The position numbers were made by a program, and so were the translations under genes. A DNA stretch of 64,000 nucleotides from the NCBI GenBank assembly GCA_946480715.1, contig CAMLKK010000005.1:1-64000 (forward strand), given 5' to 3'. Positions 55,474-63,360 of the stretch are shown one piece after another. A model generated the notes under the pieces. It was not told the origin of the DNA. It ran no database searches and worked only from the letters and a program-made list of their open reading frames with translations. Every line of letters starts with the position of its first letter. Position 1 is the stretch's first letter. This stretch comes from an uncultured Bacteriovorax sp. (GTDB lineage: Bacteria; Bdellovibrionota; Bacteriovoracia; Bacteriovoracales; Bacteriovoracaceae).

Positions 55474-56231
55474 ATTTGTTTGCCTTGCTGAAGCTCATGC
55501 AGTTTAGCGTATTTCAAAAGTGCGTATAGAGAATTAATACAGCAAATGATGAAGCCATAACGGCCATCAAGAAATCCGCGCTTGAAAAAATAATCACGAA
55601 CAAATTTAAAAATTGGTCGTGTGAAAACTTTAAATAATGAAGAGCGCTTGCCTTGTTTGTAAGCTGCACGTGCCGCGATTGTTGTAAATTTGTCTGTCTG
55701 AATAACGTGTGCAGCGATTGATTCATAACTGTAGTGAAGGAGATCGCCTTTTAAAAATCCAACTTTGTTGGGATCATTGGGTTTTAAAATATCGTGAGGA
55801 TTTACACCGCTCCAGCGAGCTGCATTTTTTTTCACGAGTCTTAATTTTGTATCTGGATACCAACCTGAGTATCGAACCCAGTGGCCATTATAATTGGTGA
55901 GTCTATTAAACTTATAACCATCCATTACAAAATTATTCTTAATGGCTTTAATTTCTTTTAAAAGTTCAGGAGAGAGTGCTTCATCTGCATCGAGTGAAAG
56001 CACATAATCATGAGTAGCGAGATCAAGCGCCACATTTTTTTGTTCAATATGGCCAGCAAATGGATTCTTAATGAATCGAGCTCCCAGACTCAAACAAATT
56101 TCCTCTGTTTTATCTGTTGAAAAAGAATCGACCACAAGGATTTCGTCGGCAATTTCTTTGACGGAGCCAATGCAACGAGCAATGTTGTTTTCTTCGTTGT
56201 ACGTTATGATGGCTACTGTTAATTGGACCAT
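55470..56231 (-). CDS. Family 2 glycosyltransferase (WaaE/KdtX-like), copy B
   Basis: 253 residues. Paralogue of the gene at 44841-45596: same length and order of motifs, with LTVAIITYNEENNIARCIGSV, ILVVDSFSTDKT, SLDADEAL (DxD), TNYNGHWVRYSGWYPDTKLR, NPHDIL and a C-terminal hydrophobic helix. Amino-acid identity looks above half over the aligned parts. Cytoplasmic face, LPS or capsule assembly. It is followed by the GT4 gene with a four-base overlap, and diverges from the GT9 gene at 56246 with only 14 bases between the two start codons, so their promoters must lie inside each other's coding regions. Confidence 0.9.
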   Translation of the reverse strand: MVQLTVAIITYNEENNIARCIGSVKEIADEILVVDSFSTDKTEEICLSLGARFIKNPFAGHIEQKNVALDLATHDYVLSLDADEALSPELLKEIKAIKNNFVMDGYKFNRLTNYNGHWVRYSGWYPDTKLRLVKKNAARWSGVNPHDILKPNDPNKVGFLKGDLLHYSYESIAAHVIQTDKFTTIAARAAYKQGKRSSLFKVFTRPIFKFVRDYFFKRGFLDGRYGFIICCINSLYALLKYAKLHELQQGKQI

Positions 56232-56245
56232 AAAGAGCTAACCTC

Positions 56246-57301
56246 ATGCCGTCATCAAAAACCATTTTCATACTTAAAAATCGCGCTCTAGGCGACTCTA
56301 TTATGGGTTTAAGTTCGGTTCAATACCTGCGGCAGTTGTATCCCAAGGCTAACATTATTTACGCCGTTCCTCAATGGATCGCCCCACTTTATCAGGATGT
56401 GCAGACTAAAGCGGACATGATTTATCCGCTCTCGCTAAAAAATGTTCGGGATGTTTTTAATCTCTTTGATGATTTGATGGCCATGAAAGTGGATCACATC
56501 CATGAGATGCACCAGTCGGGAAGAGGAAGCAAAGTTTTTAAAATGTATTCACTTATTAAAGGTATTCCTTACACCTTTCACAATCATCATCTAAAAAGTG
56601 GAACAAAAGTTATTGATCAAGGTGTGATTAAATCTCTCATTCAACGTGATCTGGATGGTGTCCATTCGTTTTTTGGTGAAGGTCAACCGCCATCTTATTT
56701 AGAGTGGCAGCCGGAGATTTTATTAAATTCTCATGTTAAGTTGAATCGAATAATTTTTGGAGTGGTTGCAACCCGCAAGGCGAAGATGTGGCCGCTTGAT
56801 CACTACGTTCGTCTGGCAAAGCTCATCGAAAAAAATTTCCCGGATATTAAAATTAGTATTCCACTTTCTCATGGAAAAGATGATCAACTTATCAAAGAAG
56901 ATCTCATGGCACTCGATCTTCCTTCAAATGTTTCGATCGTTCATTTACCACTAAGAGAGCTGCCTCAATACTTCAAAGAATCACAACTCTATATTGGAAA
57001 CGACACAGGATTGAAGCATCTTGCGGTTGCAGTTGGAATAAAATCGTATACGTTATTTGGCCCGGAGCCAGCTACTGAATGGCATCCTTATGATGAAAAA
57101 CAACATCCGTATTTTTATCAACAGGATCTTGCATGCAGAATTCGCGAGAGTCATTACTGTGGATTAACGGTTTGTGATTTAAAAGATGATTATATGAGAT
57201 GTATGAAACTGTTTCCGCCTGAAGTTGTTTATCAGGCGGTAGAATCTACATGTAAGGGTTTTCGCCAGTCGCATGATCAGTTAGATCAACAACTTCAGTA
57301 A
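56246..57301 (+). CDS. Family 9 glycosyltransferase (heptosyltransferase-like)
   Basis: 351 residues. Domain order as in WaaC/WaaF: N-terminal NRALGDSIMGLSSVQYLRQLYPKANI, and in the C-terminal half YIGNDTGLKHLAVAVGIKSYTLFGPEPATEWHPY (the GNDTGxxHxAxAxG motif that binds ADP-heptose or a related donor). The acceptor side is more divergent, so it may transfer another sugar. It works on the inner face of the inner membrane in LPS core building. The start ATG at 56246 lacks a clear ribosome site. Its last 56 bases overlap the convergent NifU-like gene. Confidence 0.87.
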   Translation: MPSSKTIFILKNRALGDSIMGLSSVQYLRQLYPKANIIYAVPQWIAPLYQDVQTKADMIYPLSLKNVRDVFNLFDDLMAMKVDHIHEMHQSGRGSKVFKMYSLIKGIPYTFHNHHLKSGTKVIDQGVIKSLIQRDLDGVHSFFGEGQPPSYLEWQPEILLNSHVKLNRIIFGVVATRKAKMWPLDHYVRLAKLIEKNFPDIKISIPLSHGKDDQLIKEDLMALDLPSNVSIVHLPLRELPQYFKESQLYIGNDTGLKHLAVAVGIKSYTLFGPEPATEWHPYDEKQHPYFYQQDLACRIRESHYCGLTVCDLKDDYMRCMKLFPPEVVYQAVESTCKGFRQSHDQLDQQLQ

Positions 57302-57500
57302 TTTCCGGAAAATTTTGTTTCACAAGAGTTTGGATCCCCTGCTTGAGTGTTGCTGTTGAGCTTGAACAGCCTTGGCATCCGCCTTGAAGTCGCACGAATA
57401 GTTTATTGTTATCAAGATCAACGATCTCAACATTTCCACCGTGGGCCGCAAGTGCCGGGCGAACTTGTTCATCAAAAAGAATTTCTAATTTACGCATCAT
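57246..57500 (-). CDS. NifU-like C-terminal domain protein (Fe-S scaffold)
   Basis: 84 residues; the whole protein is a single NifU C-terminal domain. Two adjacent ATG codons (57500 and 57497). The conserved CxxC ligand pair is in GGCQGCSSSTATLKQGIQ (LQGGCQGCSSSTATL), with the preceding ALAAHGGNVEIVDLD strand-helix motif. Such Nfu-like proteins hand Fe-S clusters to client enzymes. One candidate client, the RlmC/D-like Fe-S methyltransferase, is elsewhere in the window. It lies 13 bases after rsmE on the same strand and overlaps the convergent GT9 gene by 56 bases. Confidence 0.92.
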   Translation of the reverse strand: MMRKLEILFDEQVRPALAAHGGNVEIVDLDNNKLFVRLQGGCQGCSSSTATLKQGIQTLVKQNFPEITEVVDLTDHATGENPYM

Positions 57501-57513
57501 AAAGTGTATCCGT

Positions 57514-58224
57514 TTAAAATTGGCCTTTCATTAATTCTAGCTGAGAGATTGCAGAATATATAGCATGTTCTACGCGCAGTATACTCGATGAAACTTTTAC
57601 ACTTTTAAATCCCGCTTGGTGGAATCGTTCAATATCTTCTTTGATAAATCCACGTTCAGGACCTATGGCGAGAGTGACAGGACGTGAAAAATCAATAGTC
57701 TTTGAGTATTCACTAAAGGTTTTTGCCCCTTCCAGGTCTAGAATGAATTTCTGATCCTGATTCGAATAGTGTTCTGCTGGGTTATATTTGTCTACCTTAA
57801 CAGAGGGAAGAATACTATAGCGCCCAGATTGTGAAAGTCCTGCAAGAAGATGTTCGCGCATTTCTGCTTCATCCAATAATACATTTGAGGTGAGATAACT
57901 TTTTTCAGAGAGTTCTGCTTTAAAAAAATGAATTTTTTTAGCACCGAAAGTCGTCGCATGTTCGAGAATTTTTTTGATTGTTTGAGGTCTGGAAACGCCA
58001 ACGACAAGCTCAAACCATGGAGCAACCTGTTCAGCTAATTCGCTCAGCTTGAGACGGCATTCAGTTGCTGAAAATGAAATGACTTCACCTTTACAGAGAC
58101 CTTTGTTGATAATGGCACATCTAAAAGTCTTACCAATTTCCGGTTTTAATGTTTCTCGTAAATGAGAGAGGATTTTCGGATCGGTGATGATTCCGCTATC
58201 GTTGTCGAGCATGAGTGAGTTCAT
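57514..58224 (-). CDS. rsmE: 16S rRNA (uracil-1498 N3)-methyltransferase
   Basis: 236 residues. SPOUT-family enzyme that methylates U1498 in the decoding region. An N-terminal PUA-like part (1-70) leads to VGVSRPQTIKKILEHATTFGAKKIHFF, the trefoil-knot AdoMet motif LAIGPERGFIKEDIE, and the closing SSSILRVEHAIYSAISQLE. The closing motif is LGxRILRxETA in most RsmE proteins; here it reads SSSILRVEHA, so Glu-Thr is replaced by Glu-His. The ATG follows the stop of the membrane regulator gene by five bases; it belongs to the run sigma factor-regulator-rsmE-nifU. Confidence 0.88.
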   Translation of the reverse strand: MNSLMLDNDSGIITDPKILSHLRETLKPEIGKTFRCAIINKGLCKGEVISFSATECRLKLSELAEQVAPWFELVVGVSRPQTIKKILEHATTFGAKKIHFFKAELSEKSYLTSNVLLDEAEMREHLLAGLSQSGRYSILPSVKVDKYNPAEHYSNQDQKFILDLEGAKTFSEYSKTIDFSRPVTLAIGPERGFIKEDIERFHQAGFKSVKVSSSILRVEHAIYSAISQLELMKGQF

Positions 58225-58229
58225 GCATC

Positions 58230-58550
58230 TTAAATCTCATCAAGTCTGGAACTCGTCAAGTCAATCGTTTCGTCAATACTCTCATCTTCAAGGCTTTCAT
58301 CCTCGTAAGATTCCACCTGGATGATAGTGTCTACGTAGTGCTGGTAAGGGTAAGAAAGGCTTGTTTGTTGTTTAAGAACAAACAAAAAAACAAAAAGAGT
58401 GACAGCCGCACCTCCCGCCCATGAAAACCATTTGATGGTAAATTTTTTATCAGAGTTACTCTGATTGAGCTTACGCTTGAAATCCATATCAAAATGTTTC
58501 GTAGGCGCCACATGCATTTTTTCATTAAATGATTTTTTTAAATTACTCAT
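58230..58550 (-). CDS. Single-pass membrane protein, probable anti-sigma partner
   Basis: 106 residues. A 42-residue cytoplasmic N-terminus (NLKKSFNEKMHVAPTKHFDMDFKRKLNQ), one transmembrane helix at about 44-62 (WFSWAGGAAVTLFVFLFVLK), and a ~40-residue acidic periplasmic tail (SYEDESLEDESIDETID). There is no zinc-binding HxxxCxxC motif as in ZAS anti-sigma factors. The call as anti-sigma rests on position: its ATG overlaps the stop of the ECF sigma gene by four bases, as membrane anti-sigma factors commonly do. The acidic tail could sense ions or proteins in the periplasm; that is speculation. Confidence 0.68.
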   Translation of the reverse strand: MSNLKKSFNEKMHVAPTKHFDMDFKRKLNQSNSDKKFTIKWFSWAGGAAVTLFVFLFVLKQQTSLSYPYQHYVDTIIQVESYEDESLEDESIDETIDLTSSRLDEI

Positions 58551-59113
58551 GCGACCTCAACATTCTCTAAAAGAGTTTTAAGTGAATTTTTTGCTCTATG
58601 AACGAGATTTTTTACAGCCTGTGGAGAGCGATGAAGAATGGCCCCCATTTCTTCGAAAGATAAATCATCATTCATCCACAACAACGTAGCTTCACGCTGT
58701 GAAAGTGAGAGCATTTCAAGCGCTTCATGTAATTGCTTGCGAGTCGATTGCTCTATAAGTTTTTCAAGAACAGCATCGTCTACAACCGCAATTTCCAGTT
58801 CATCGGTAAACATTTCATCGGGCTCTCGTTTTTGTTTTCCTAGAGCATCGATGTTTGTATTTTTACAAATGGCCCACAACCAGCCTTTAAAAGAGCGTTT
58901 CGGATCAAAATGACTTTTATAGCGATACACTTTCAAAAAAGTTTCATGAACCATTTCTTCGGCCTTGGCCTGATTGAAAGTATAGCCGTAACTAAATCGC
59001 AATAGCGGCTCTTTGTACTTATTGTACAAACGCTCAAAAGCAATTTGATCATCTTCATTTGCAAAGAGTTGCATCAGTTGATTATCAGTCTGGCCCGTTG
59101 GTTTTTCTTCCAT
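58547..59113 (-). CDS. ECF-type RNA polymerase sigma factor
   Basis: 188 residues. Sigma region 2 at about 15-85: IAFERLYNKYKEPLLRFSYGYTFNQAKAEEMVHETFLKVYRYKSHFDPKRSFKGWLWAICKN; region 4 at about 125-182: LHEALEMLSLSQREATLLWMNDDLSFEEMGAILHRSPQAVKNLVHRAKNSLKTLL (helix-turn-helix). Typical ECF length. Its start lies 98 bases from the divergent secreted coiled-coil gene; a 20-bp palindrome sits between. It is cotranscribed with the membrane protein below, rsmE and the NifU-like gene. It most likely governs an envelope-stress or starvation regulon. Confidence 0.95.
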   Translation of the reverse strand: MEEKPTGQTDNQLMQLFANEDDQIAFERLYNKYKEPLLRFSYGYTFNQAKAEEMVHETFLKVYRYKSHFDPKRSFKGWLWAICKNTNIDALGKQKREPDEMFTDELEIAVVDDAVLEKLIEQSTRKQLHEALEMLSLSQREATLLWMNDDLSFEEMGAILHRSPQAVKNLVHRAKNSLKTLLENVEVA

Positions 59114-59140
59114 ACACTCTCTATACGCCGGTTCGCCCCT

Positions 59141-59160
59141 AAAAGTTTCGCGAAACTTTT
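59141..59160. promoter_or_regulatory. Perfect 20-bp palindrome between divergent genes
   Basis: AAAAGTTTCGCGAAACTTTT reads the same on both strands. It lies 27 bases upstream of the ECF sigma start codon and 51 bases upstream of the ATG at 59212, in the shared promoter region. It could be an operator for a dimeric regulator. An RNA hairpin with a four-base loop is also possible, with a T run on the plus strand. Confidence 0.6.
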
Positions 59161-59211
59161 TTTAGGCTATCAACGTATATGGAGTAATAGAACCGAAAAA
59201 CGGAGGTTTTC

Positions 59212-59655
59212 ATGTCCGCACTAACCAAATTATTGACACTTAGCTTCGCTTTATGCCTTTTCCCAATGGTGGCGATGGGTTTAGATGAAACAGAAATCAA
59301 GCAGTTCTCAGAAGAGAATTCCCAAATGCGTAGAGAGCATACGCTCAAAATGAAGGAGCTACATTTAAAACATATCAATGAGCTTTACGATATGAAGCTG
59401 AAGCACATTCAAGAGCTCGATGACATGCGCAGACAACTGAAGGCCGATGATAAAGATAGTAATGAAGCCTTAATCAAGCAAATCAAAGAAAAACGAAAGG
59501 CCTTCAAAGAAGAAGAGAAAAAATTCAGAGAAACTTTCAAAGATGAAGTCATGAAACCGATGCGTAAAGAATATAAAAAAACAATGAAGCAAAGACACAA
59601 GCAATTAAAGGTTCAGGGGCGATTGAAAAATAGTGAGCACGGTGAGAAAGAATAA
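59212..59655 (+). CDS. Secreted charged coiled-coil protein, unknown function
   Basis: 147 residues. Signal peptide SALTKLLTLSFALCLFPMVAMG, cut near Gly24. The mature ~123 residues are almost wholly helical and strongly charged (Lys, Glu, His, Met), with heptad-like patterns in REHTLKMKELHLKHINELYDMKLKHIQELDDMRRQL, and no cysteine. The look is that of a periplasmic coiled-coil chaperone or metal-binding protein in the broad style of Spy/CpxP, but the LTxxQ repeats of that family are missing. ATG 59212 follows CGGAGG six bases upstream. It is divergent from the ECF sigma gene, which makes it a candidate target. A strong terminator follows at 59687. Confidence 0.72.
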   Translation: MSALTKLLTLSFALCLFPMVAMGLDETEIKQFSEENSQMRREHTLKMKELHLKHINELYDMKLKHIQELDDMRRQLKADDKDSNEALIKQIKEKRKAFKEEEKKFRETFKDEVMKPMRKEYKKTMKQRHKQLKVQGRLKNSEHGEKE

Positions 59656-59686
59656 ATAATTTCTTCGACTTGAATTCACGTCTTTT

Positions 59687-59714
59687 AAAAGGGGTTTTGT
59701 TAAACCCCTTTTTT
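59687..59714 (+). terminator. Intrinsic terminator abutting the helicase start
   Basis: AAAAGGGGTTT (59687-59697), loop TGTT, AAACCCCTTTT (59702-59712), T run to 59714. It ends the coiled-coil gene. The helicase ATG begins at the very next base, 59715. Confidence 0.9.
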
Positions 59715-60740
59715 ATGAAACTTATACCAGAACTTTTTCATCCCTCTTGTTTTACCCTTCTTACTGCTCCTGTGGCCTCTGGAAAAACCAGGATGGTTGT
59801 GGAGTTTTACAGAGAGAGTGATTTTAAAATCATTTATCTTTCACCTCTACGAGCATTAGCTAACGAGGTTTATACTAACCTTAAATCCCGCGATGAAAAA
59901 AATGTTTTTCTCGCTGGTGGTGAACTTCAGCTCGCCGAAGTCTATCAAAAATTTTTAAGTTCACGAAAAGCTTTTCTCGTGACGACGGTGGAACTTCTGA
60001 GTGAAGAATTCGTGGCCGAACTTTTTATTCAAGAGCAAAAAGTCTTATTTGTCGTAGATGAATTTCATCTCTTCTATCACTGGGGAGAAGGTTTTCGACC
60101 GCTTTTGCATGATCGATTTGTGGGTATTCTAAATTATGAATTTCCATTGCTGGCAGTGACTGCAACGATGGATGAAAAAGTCATGGACTCCATGAAAAAA
60201 GATCTGGCTTACTACCAGGATTTTTGGATTCATCTTGATTTTGGAAATCATCAACTGCATCGCGAACCCGTGAAATGCATTTGTTTTCATGGTCTGAAAC
60301 CTTCCTTTATTCACAAAGCATTTTGGCGGGAATTGCGAGCTAAAAAAGCTGATGATGTCTTTCTCTATTTTTGTGCTTATCGTGGACAAGTTGATGAACT
60401 GGTTGAGAGAGCAAGAAGGCAGGGATTTATCGCTCTCGGTTGTGTTGGTGGGGAAGTTCAACCTTTTCTGGATGATCTCAAAAAATATGAAAATAAAATT
60501 GATTGCATTTTTTCCACGACAACTCTTAGTCACGGAGTAAATTTACCGGAAATTAAAAAAGTCTTTATTGATTATGAAGTTAAAAACTTTGATTTTTGGC
60601 TGCAGATGATTGGAAGAGGAGGGCGGCAGGGAAGTGAGTACCAAGTTTACTCAACTGATCGTTTTCACACTTCTAAAACGGAAAGATTCAAACATAAACT
60701 TTCCATTGTTCTGTCTGATTTTTTGGGTGTAGAGTTCTAG
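59715..60740 (+). CDS. DExH-box helicase-like ATPase, next to recO
   Basis: 341 residues from ATG 59715; a TTG at 59670 would read through the terminator hairpin. Two RecA-like lobes without other domains. Motif I is TAPVASGKTR (Lys24), Ia SPLRALANEV, II DEFH (115-118), III VTATMD; lobe 2 has FSTTTLSHGVNLPEIKKVFIDY and motif VI QMIGRGGRQG. The SHGVNLP and GRGGRQG wording is near Ski2-like/HelY helicases. It lacks the usual winged-helix and ratchet domains, so it is unusually small. There is no Shine-Dalgarno, only a T run, before the ATG. recO follows after two bases, so a role in recombination or repair is suggested by position. Substrate, DNA or RNA, unknown. Confidence 0.8.
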   Translation: MKLIPELFHPSCFTLLTAPVASGKTRMVVEFYRESDFKIIYLSPLRALANEVYTNLKSRDEKNVFLAGGELQLAEVYQKFLSSRKAFLVTTVELLSEEFVAELFIQEQKVLFVVDEFHLFYHWGEGFRPLLHDRFVGILNYEFPLLAVTATMDEKVMDSMKKDLAYYQDFWIHLDFGNHQLHREPVKCICFHGLKPSFIHKAFWRELRAKKADDVFLYFCAYRGQVDELVERARRQGFIALGCVGGEVQPFLDDLKKYENKIDCIFSTTTLSHGVNLPEIKKVFIDYEVKNFDFWLQMIGRGGRQGSEYQVYSTDRFHTSKTERFKHKLSIVLSDFLGVEF

Positions 60741-60742
60741 GC

Positions 60743-61534
60743 ATGCAAAACAAAATTGAGGGATTGGTTCTCTCAAAAGTTCCCTATGATGAAAGACATA
60801 TTATAGCTCATCTTCTTCTTCGAAGCGGACGCAAAGTTTCTGTCGTTTTTTATGGTGGACGCGGTGGTGGAAAAAAACAAAAATCTTCCGTCATTGAATT
60901 AGGTTTCATGCTTTCGGTTGAACTGACGCCTGCTAAAACCCATGCTGAAATTTATCATGCTCGCGAATGGAATCTCGTTTGGCATCACGATCTCATTCGA
61001 CAGAATCATCAATCTTTTTACTTAATGTGTTTTTTTCTCGAAGTCATCAACAAGCTGGCACCAACTGAAAACCTACACGATGTGCATGAAGAAAATACTG
61101 AGATGGTGGGGCTCTTTACATCTTTAAGCAATGCGCTTGTTCATATGGAAAAAGGACTTAAGGAACAATCGTTCGCCGTACATGCTCACGCCGTAATTTT
61201 TCTGACGAAAACATTATTGCAGTCTGGAGTTTTTCCGGAACGAGAACACTGTACACTTTGTGGCCACGAACTGATTGCCTTTAATGATATGTATCTGCTG
61301 CCGGAAGAAGGGGGCTTTGGATGCCCACCTTGCATGAATCAGCGCAAGTCTTTTTCAATGCAATCGGGACGTGAATTATGGGAATTGTTGGGGCACATCG
61401 CTCATACTCGTTATTCCGAACTAAATGAAATCAAGCTCGAATACAAATCTCTTCCCAAAATGCTCTTTCACTACTTCTGCTTTCAATTCCACTTAGAAGA
61501 AAAAGATTTCAAAACTCAAAGTATGGTGTTTTAG
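60743..61534 (+). CDS. recO: DNA repair protein RecO
   Basis: 263 residues. RecO binds ssDNA and SSB and with RecR loads RecA at gaps. N-terminal OB fold (1-80): IEGLVLSKVPYDERHIIAHLLLRSGRKVSVVFYGGRGGGKK. The C-terminal helical domain has a zinc-finger quartet: Cys170, Cys173 (HCTLCGH) and Cys194, Cys197 (GCPPCMN), present in many but not all RecO proteins. The start codon lies two bases after the helicase stop, so the pair is cotranscribed. It precedes the ABC transporter by 25 bases. Confidence 0.93.
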   Translation: MQNKIEGLVLSKVPYDERHIIAHLLLRSGRKVSVVFYGGRGGGKKQKSSVIELGFMLSVELTPAKTHAEIYHAREWNLVWHHDLIRQNHQSFYLMCFFLEVINKLAPTENLHDVHEENTEMVGLFTSLSNALVHMEKGLKEQSFAVHAHAVIFLTKTLLQSGVFPEREHCTLCGHELIAFNDMYLLPEEGGFGCPPCMNQRKSFSMQSGRELWELLGHIAHTRYSELNEIKLEYKSLPKMLFHYFCFQFHLEEKDFKTQSMVF

Positions 61535-61559
61535 ACTCAAATCCGCTACTCTCTAGGGC

Positions 61560-63278
61560 ATGATCAAAAAATTAATTCGCCAGTTGTACCCATACCTTTA
61601 TCAGTATCGTAAAAAAGCGTTTGCTGCGTTTCTTCTTTCATTCGTGCTTGCCGCTCTTTTAGGGGCTCAGCTTAAATTAGTAAAACCTATTTTTGATAAA
61701 GGTTTAAGTGGAACAGCTTCACTACAAGAAATCCTGACTCTGGCGGGAACTTTACTCCTTCTAGGACTTTTAAATTTTCCTGCGCGCTTTTATCACTTCT
61801 ATTGGATGCGATATATCGGCGAGCGCATGAACTCTGATATCAGAACAGCGCTTTTTAAAAAAATGCAGAGACTTCCCACTTCGTTTTACAATCAAAACAA
61901 ACAGGGAAGAATGATTTCAACTGTTCTCAACGATGCAGAAATTTTCGCTCAATCATTTCGTGCGATAGTTGATGTCATCCGTGAGCCTGCTAAGGCCGTT
62001 GTTTATCTTGGACTCGCGATTTGGAGTGACTGGCAACTAACCTTGGTTATTATTCTTGTGGGGCCGTTGTTCGTCATGATTTTCCAAGTGAGTGGAAAAA
62101 AAATCAAGGCCAATCAATCTGAAGTTCAAGAGGGAAGAGCAGAACTCACTCACAATCTTGCTGAAGGATTATCTGCTCACAAAGTGACAAAAGCTTTCAA
62201 CCTTCAAGATTTTGTAATGAATCGCTACAATCGAGCGCAGGAATATTATTTTAATTTCACAATGAAAACATCGAAGGTCGAAGAGATCGCACATCCGTTT
62301 GTTGAATTAATTGGCGCACTCGCATTTTCACTGATCATTGTTTTTGCTTATTACCGAATCAGAAGCGGAGCGATGACAGTTGGAGATTTTATTCAGTTTG
62401 CCGCTGCTCTTGCTCTTCTCATGGATCCAATTCGTAAATACTCTCAGGCAAACGTAAAACTGGGACAAGGTCTTGCGGCCGCAGATCGTATCAATCAAAT
62501 TCTTGATCTCGAAGAAGAAGTTGATCGTGGAACGATTTACAAAAAAACTTTTGATAAAGAAATTGTCGTTTCAAATGTAACATTCGGTTACGGCGAAGCT
62601 GACGTTTTAAAAGACTTTAGTTTGAGTGTAAAAAAAGGGCAGAAGATCGCTCTCGTGGGTCTGTCGGGTTCCGGAAAATCTACCTTGATCAATCTCTTGC
62701 TGGGATTATACCCACTCTCAAAAGGGCAGATCACGATTGATGGTGACAAGCTTTCAAACATTCACTTGAAGTCGTTGCGCTCACTTTTTGGCCTCGTGTC
62801 TCAGGACATTTTTCTTTTTCATGACACGATCCGCGCAAACTTAACGATCGGTGGGAATTTCTCAGATGACGAAATCAAGAAGGCACTTGAGGTTTCATAC
62901 GCGTCAGAATTTGTGAATAAACTTCCCATGGGACTTGAAACTGTCATTGGGGACAGAGGAGCAAAACTCTCAGGCGGCCAGCAACAACGTCTCACAATCG
63001 CCCGCGCGTTCCTGCAAAATACTGATATCTTGCTCTTTGATGAGGCCACATCTGCTCTTGATAACGAATCAGAAAAGGTTGTGCAAAAGGCCCTTGAGGC
63101 CATCGCAGGCAACAAAACGGTCATTGCTGTCGCTCACAGACTTTCGACGATTCAGGACTACGACAGAATTTTCGTTTTAAAAGACGGGCGACTCGTTGAA
63201 GAAGGCACTCACAGAGAGCTAATTGCCAATGAAAGTGAATACAAAAAACTTTATGAACTTTCCTTAAAGTCCGTGTAA
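61560..63278 (+). CDS. msbA: MsbA-like ABC exporter (lipid A flippase family)
   Basis: 572 residues, membrane domain fused to ATPase, the half-transporter layout of MsbA (582 residues in E. coli). Six transmembrane helices in 1-320, with motifs such as RMNSDIRTALFKKMQRLPTSFYNQNKQGRMIS. The ATPase domain from about 335 has Walker A GLSGSGKST (near 366), Q loop LVSQDIFLFHDTI, signature LSGGQQQRLTIARA, Walker B ILLFDEATSALD and H loop AVAHRLST. MsbA flips lipid A-core across the inner membrane. A general lipid or drug exporter is the alternative. A weak AGGG lies too near the ATG for a good ribosome site. It is 82 bases upstream of glyS. Confidence 0.87.
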   Translation: MIKKLIRQLYPYLYQYRKKAFAAFLLSFVLAALLGAQLKLVKPIFDKGLSGTASLQEILTLAGTLLLLGLLNFPARFYHFYWMRYIGERMNSDIRTALFKKMQRLPTSFYNQNKQGRMISTVLNDAEIFAQSFRAIVDVIREPAKAVVYLGLAIWSDWQLTLVIILVGPLFVMIFQVSGKKIKANQSEVQEGRAELTHNLAEGLSAHKVTKAFNLQDFVMNRYNRAQEYYFNFTMKTSKVEEIAHPFVELIGALAFSLIIVFAYYRIRSGAMTVGDFIQFAAALALLMDPIRKYSQANVKLGQGLAAADRINQILDLEEEVDRGTIYKKTFDKEIVVSNVTFGYGEADVLKDFSLSVKKGQKIALVGLSGSGKSTLINLLLGLYPLSKGQITIDGDKLSNIHLKSLRSLFGLVSQDIFLFHDTIRANLTIGGNFSDDEIKKALEVSYASEFVNKLPMGLETVIGDRGAKLSGGQQQRLTIARAFLQNTDILLFDEATSALDNESEKVVQKALEAIAGNKTVIAVAHRLSTIQDYDRIFVLKDGRLVEEGTHRELIANESEYKKLYELSLKSV

Positions 63279-63360
63279 ATCCTTTAAAGAATCCACATTT
63301 ACCTGTAAACTTCCCCCTGTATAAAAAGCAGATTTCTCGTTTTTTAAAAGGGAGTTTATT

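Noticed and set aside
59670..59714. TTG start for the helicase
   Set aside because: The 15 added codons run through the terminator hairpin, and no ribosome site precedes it.
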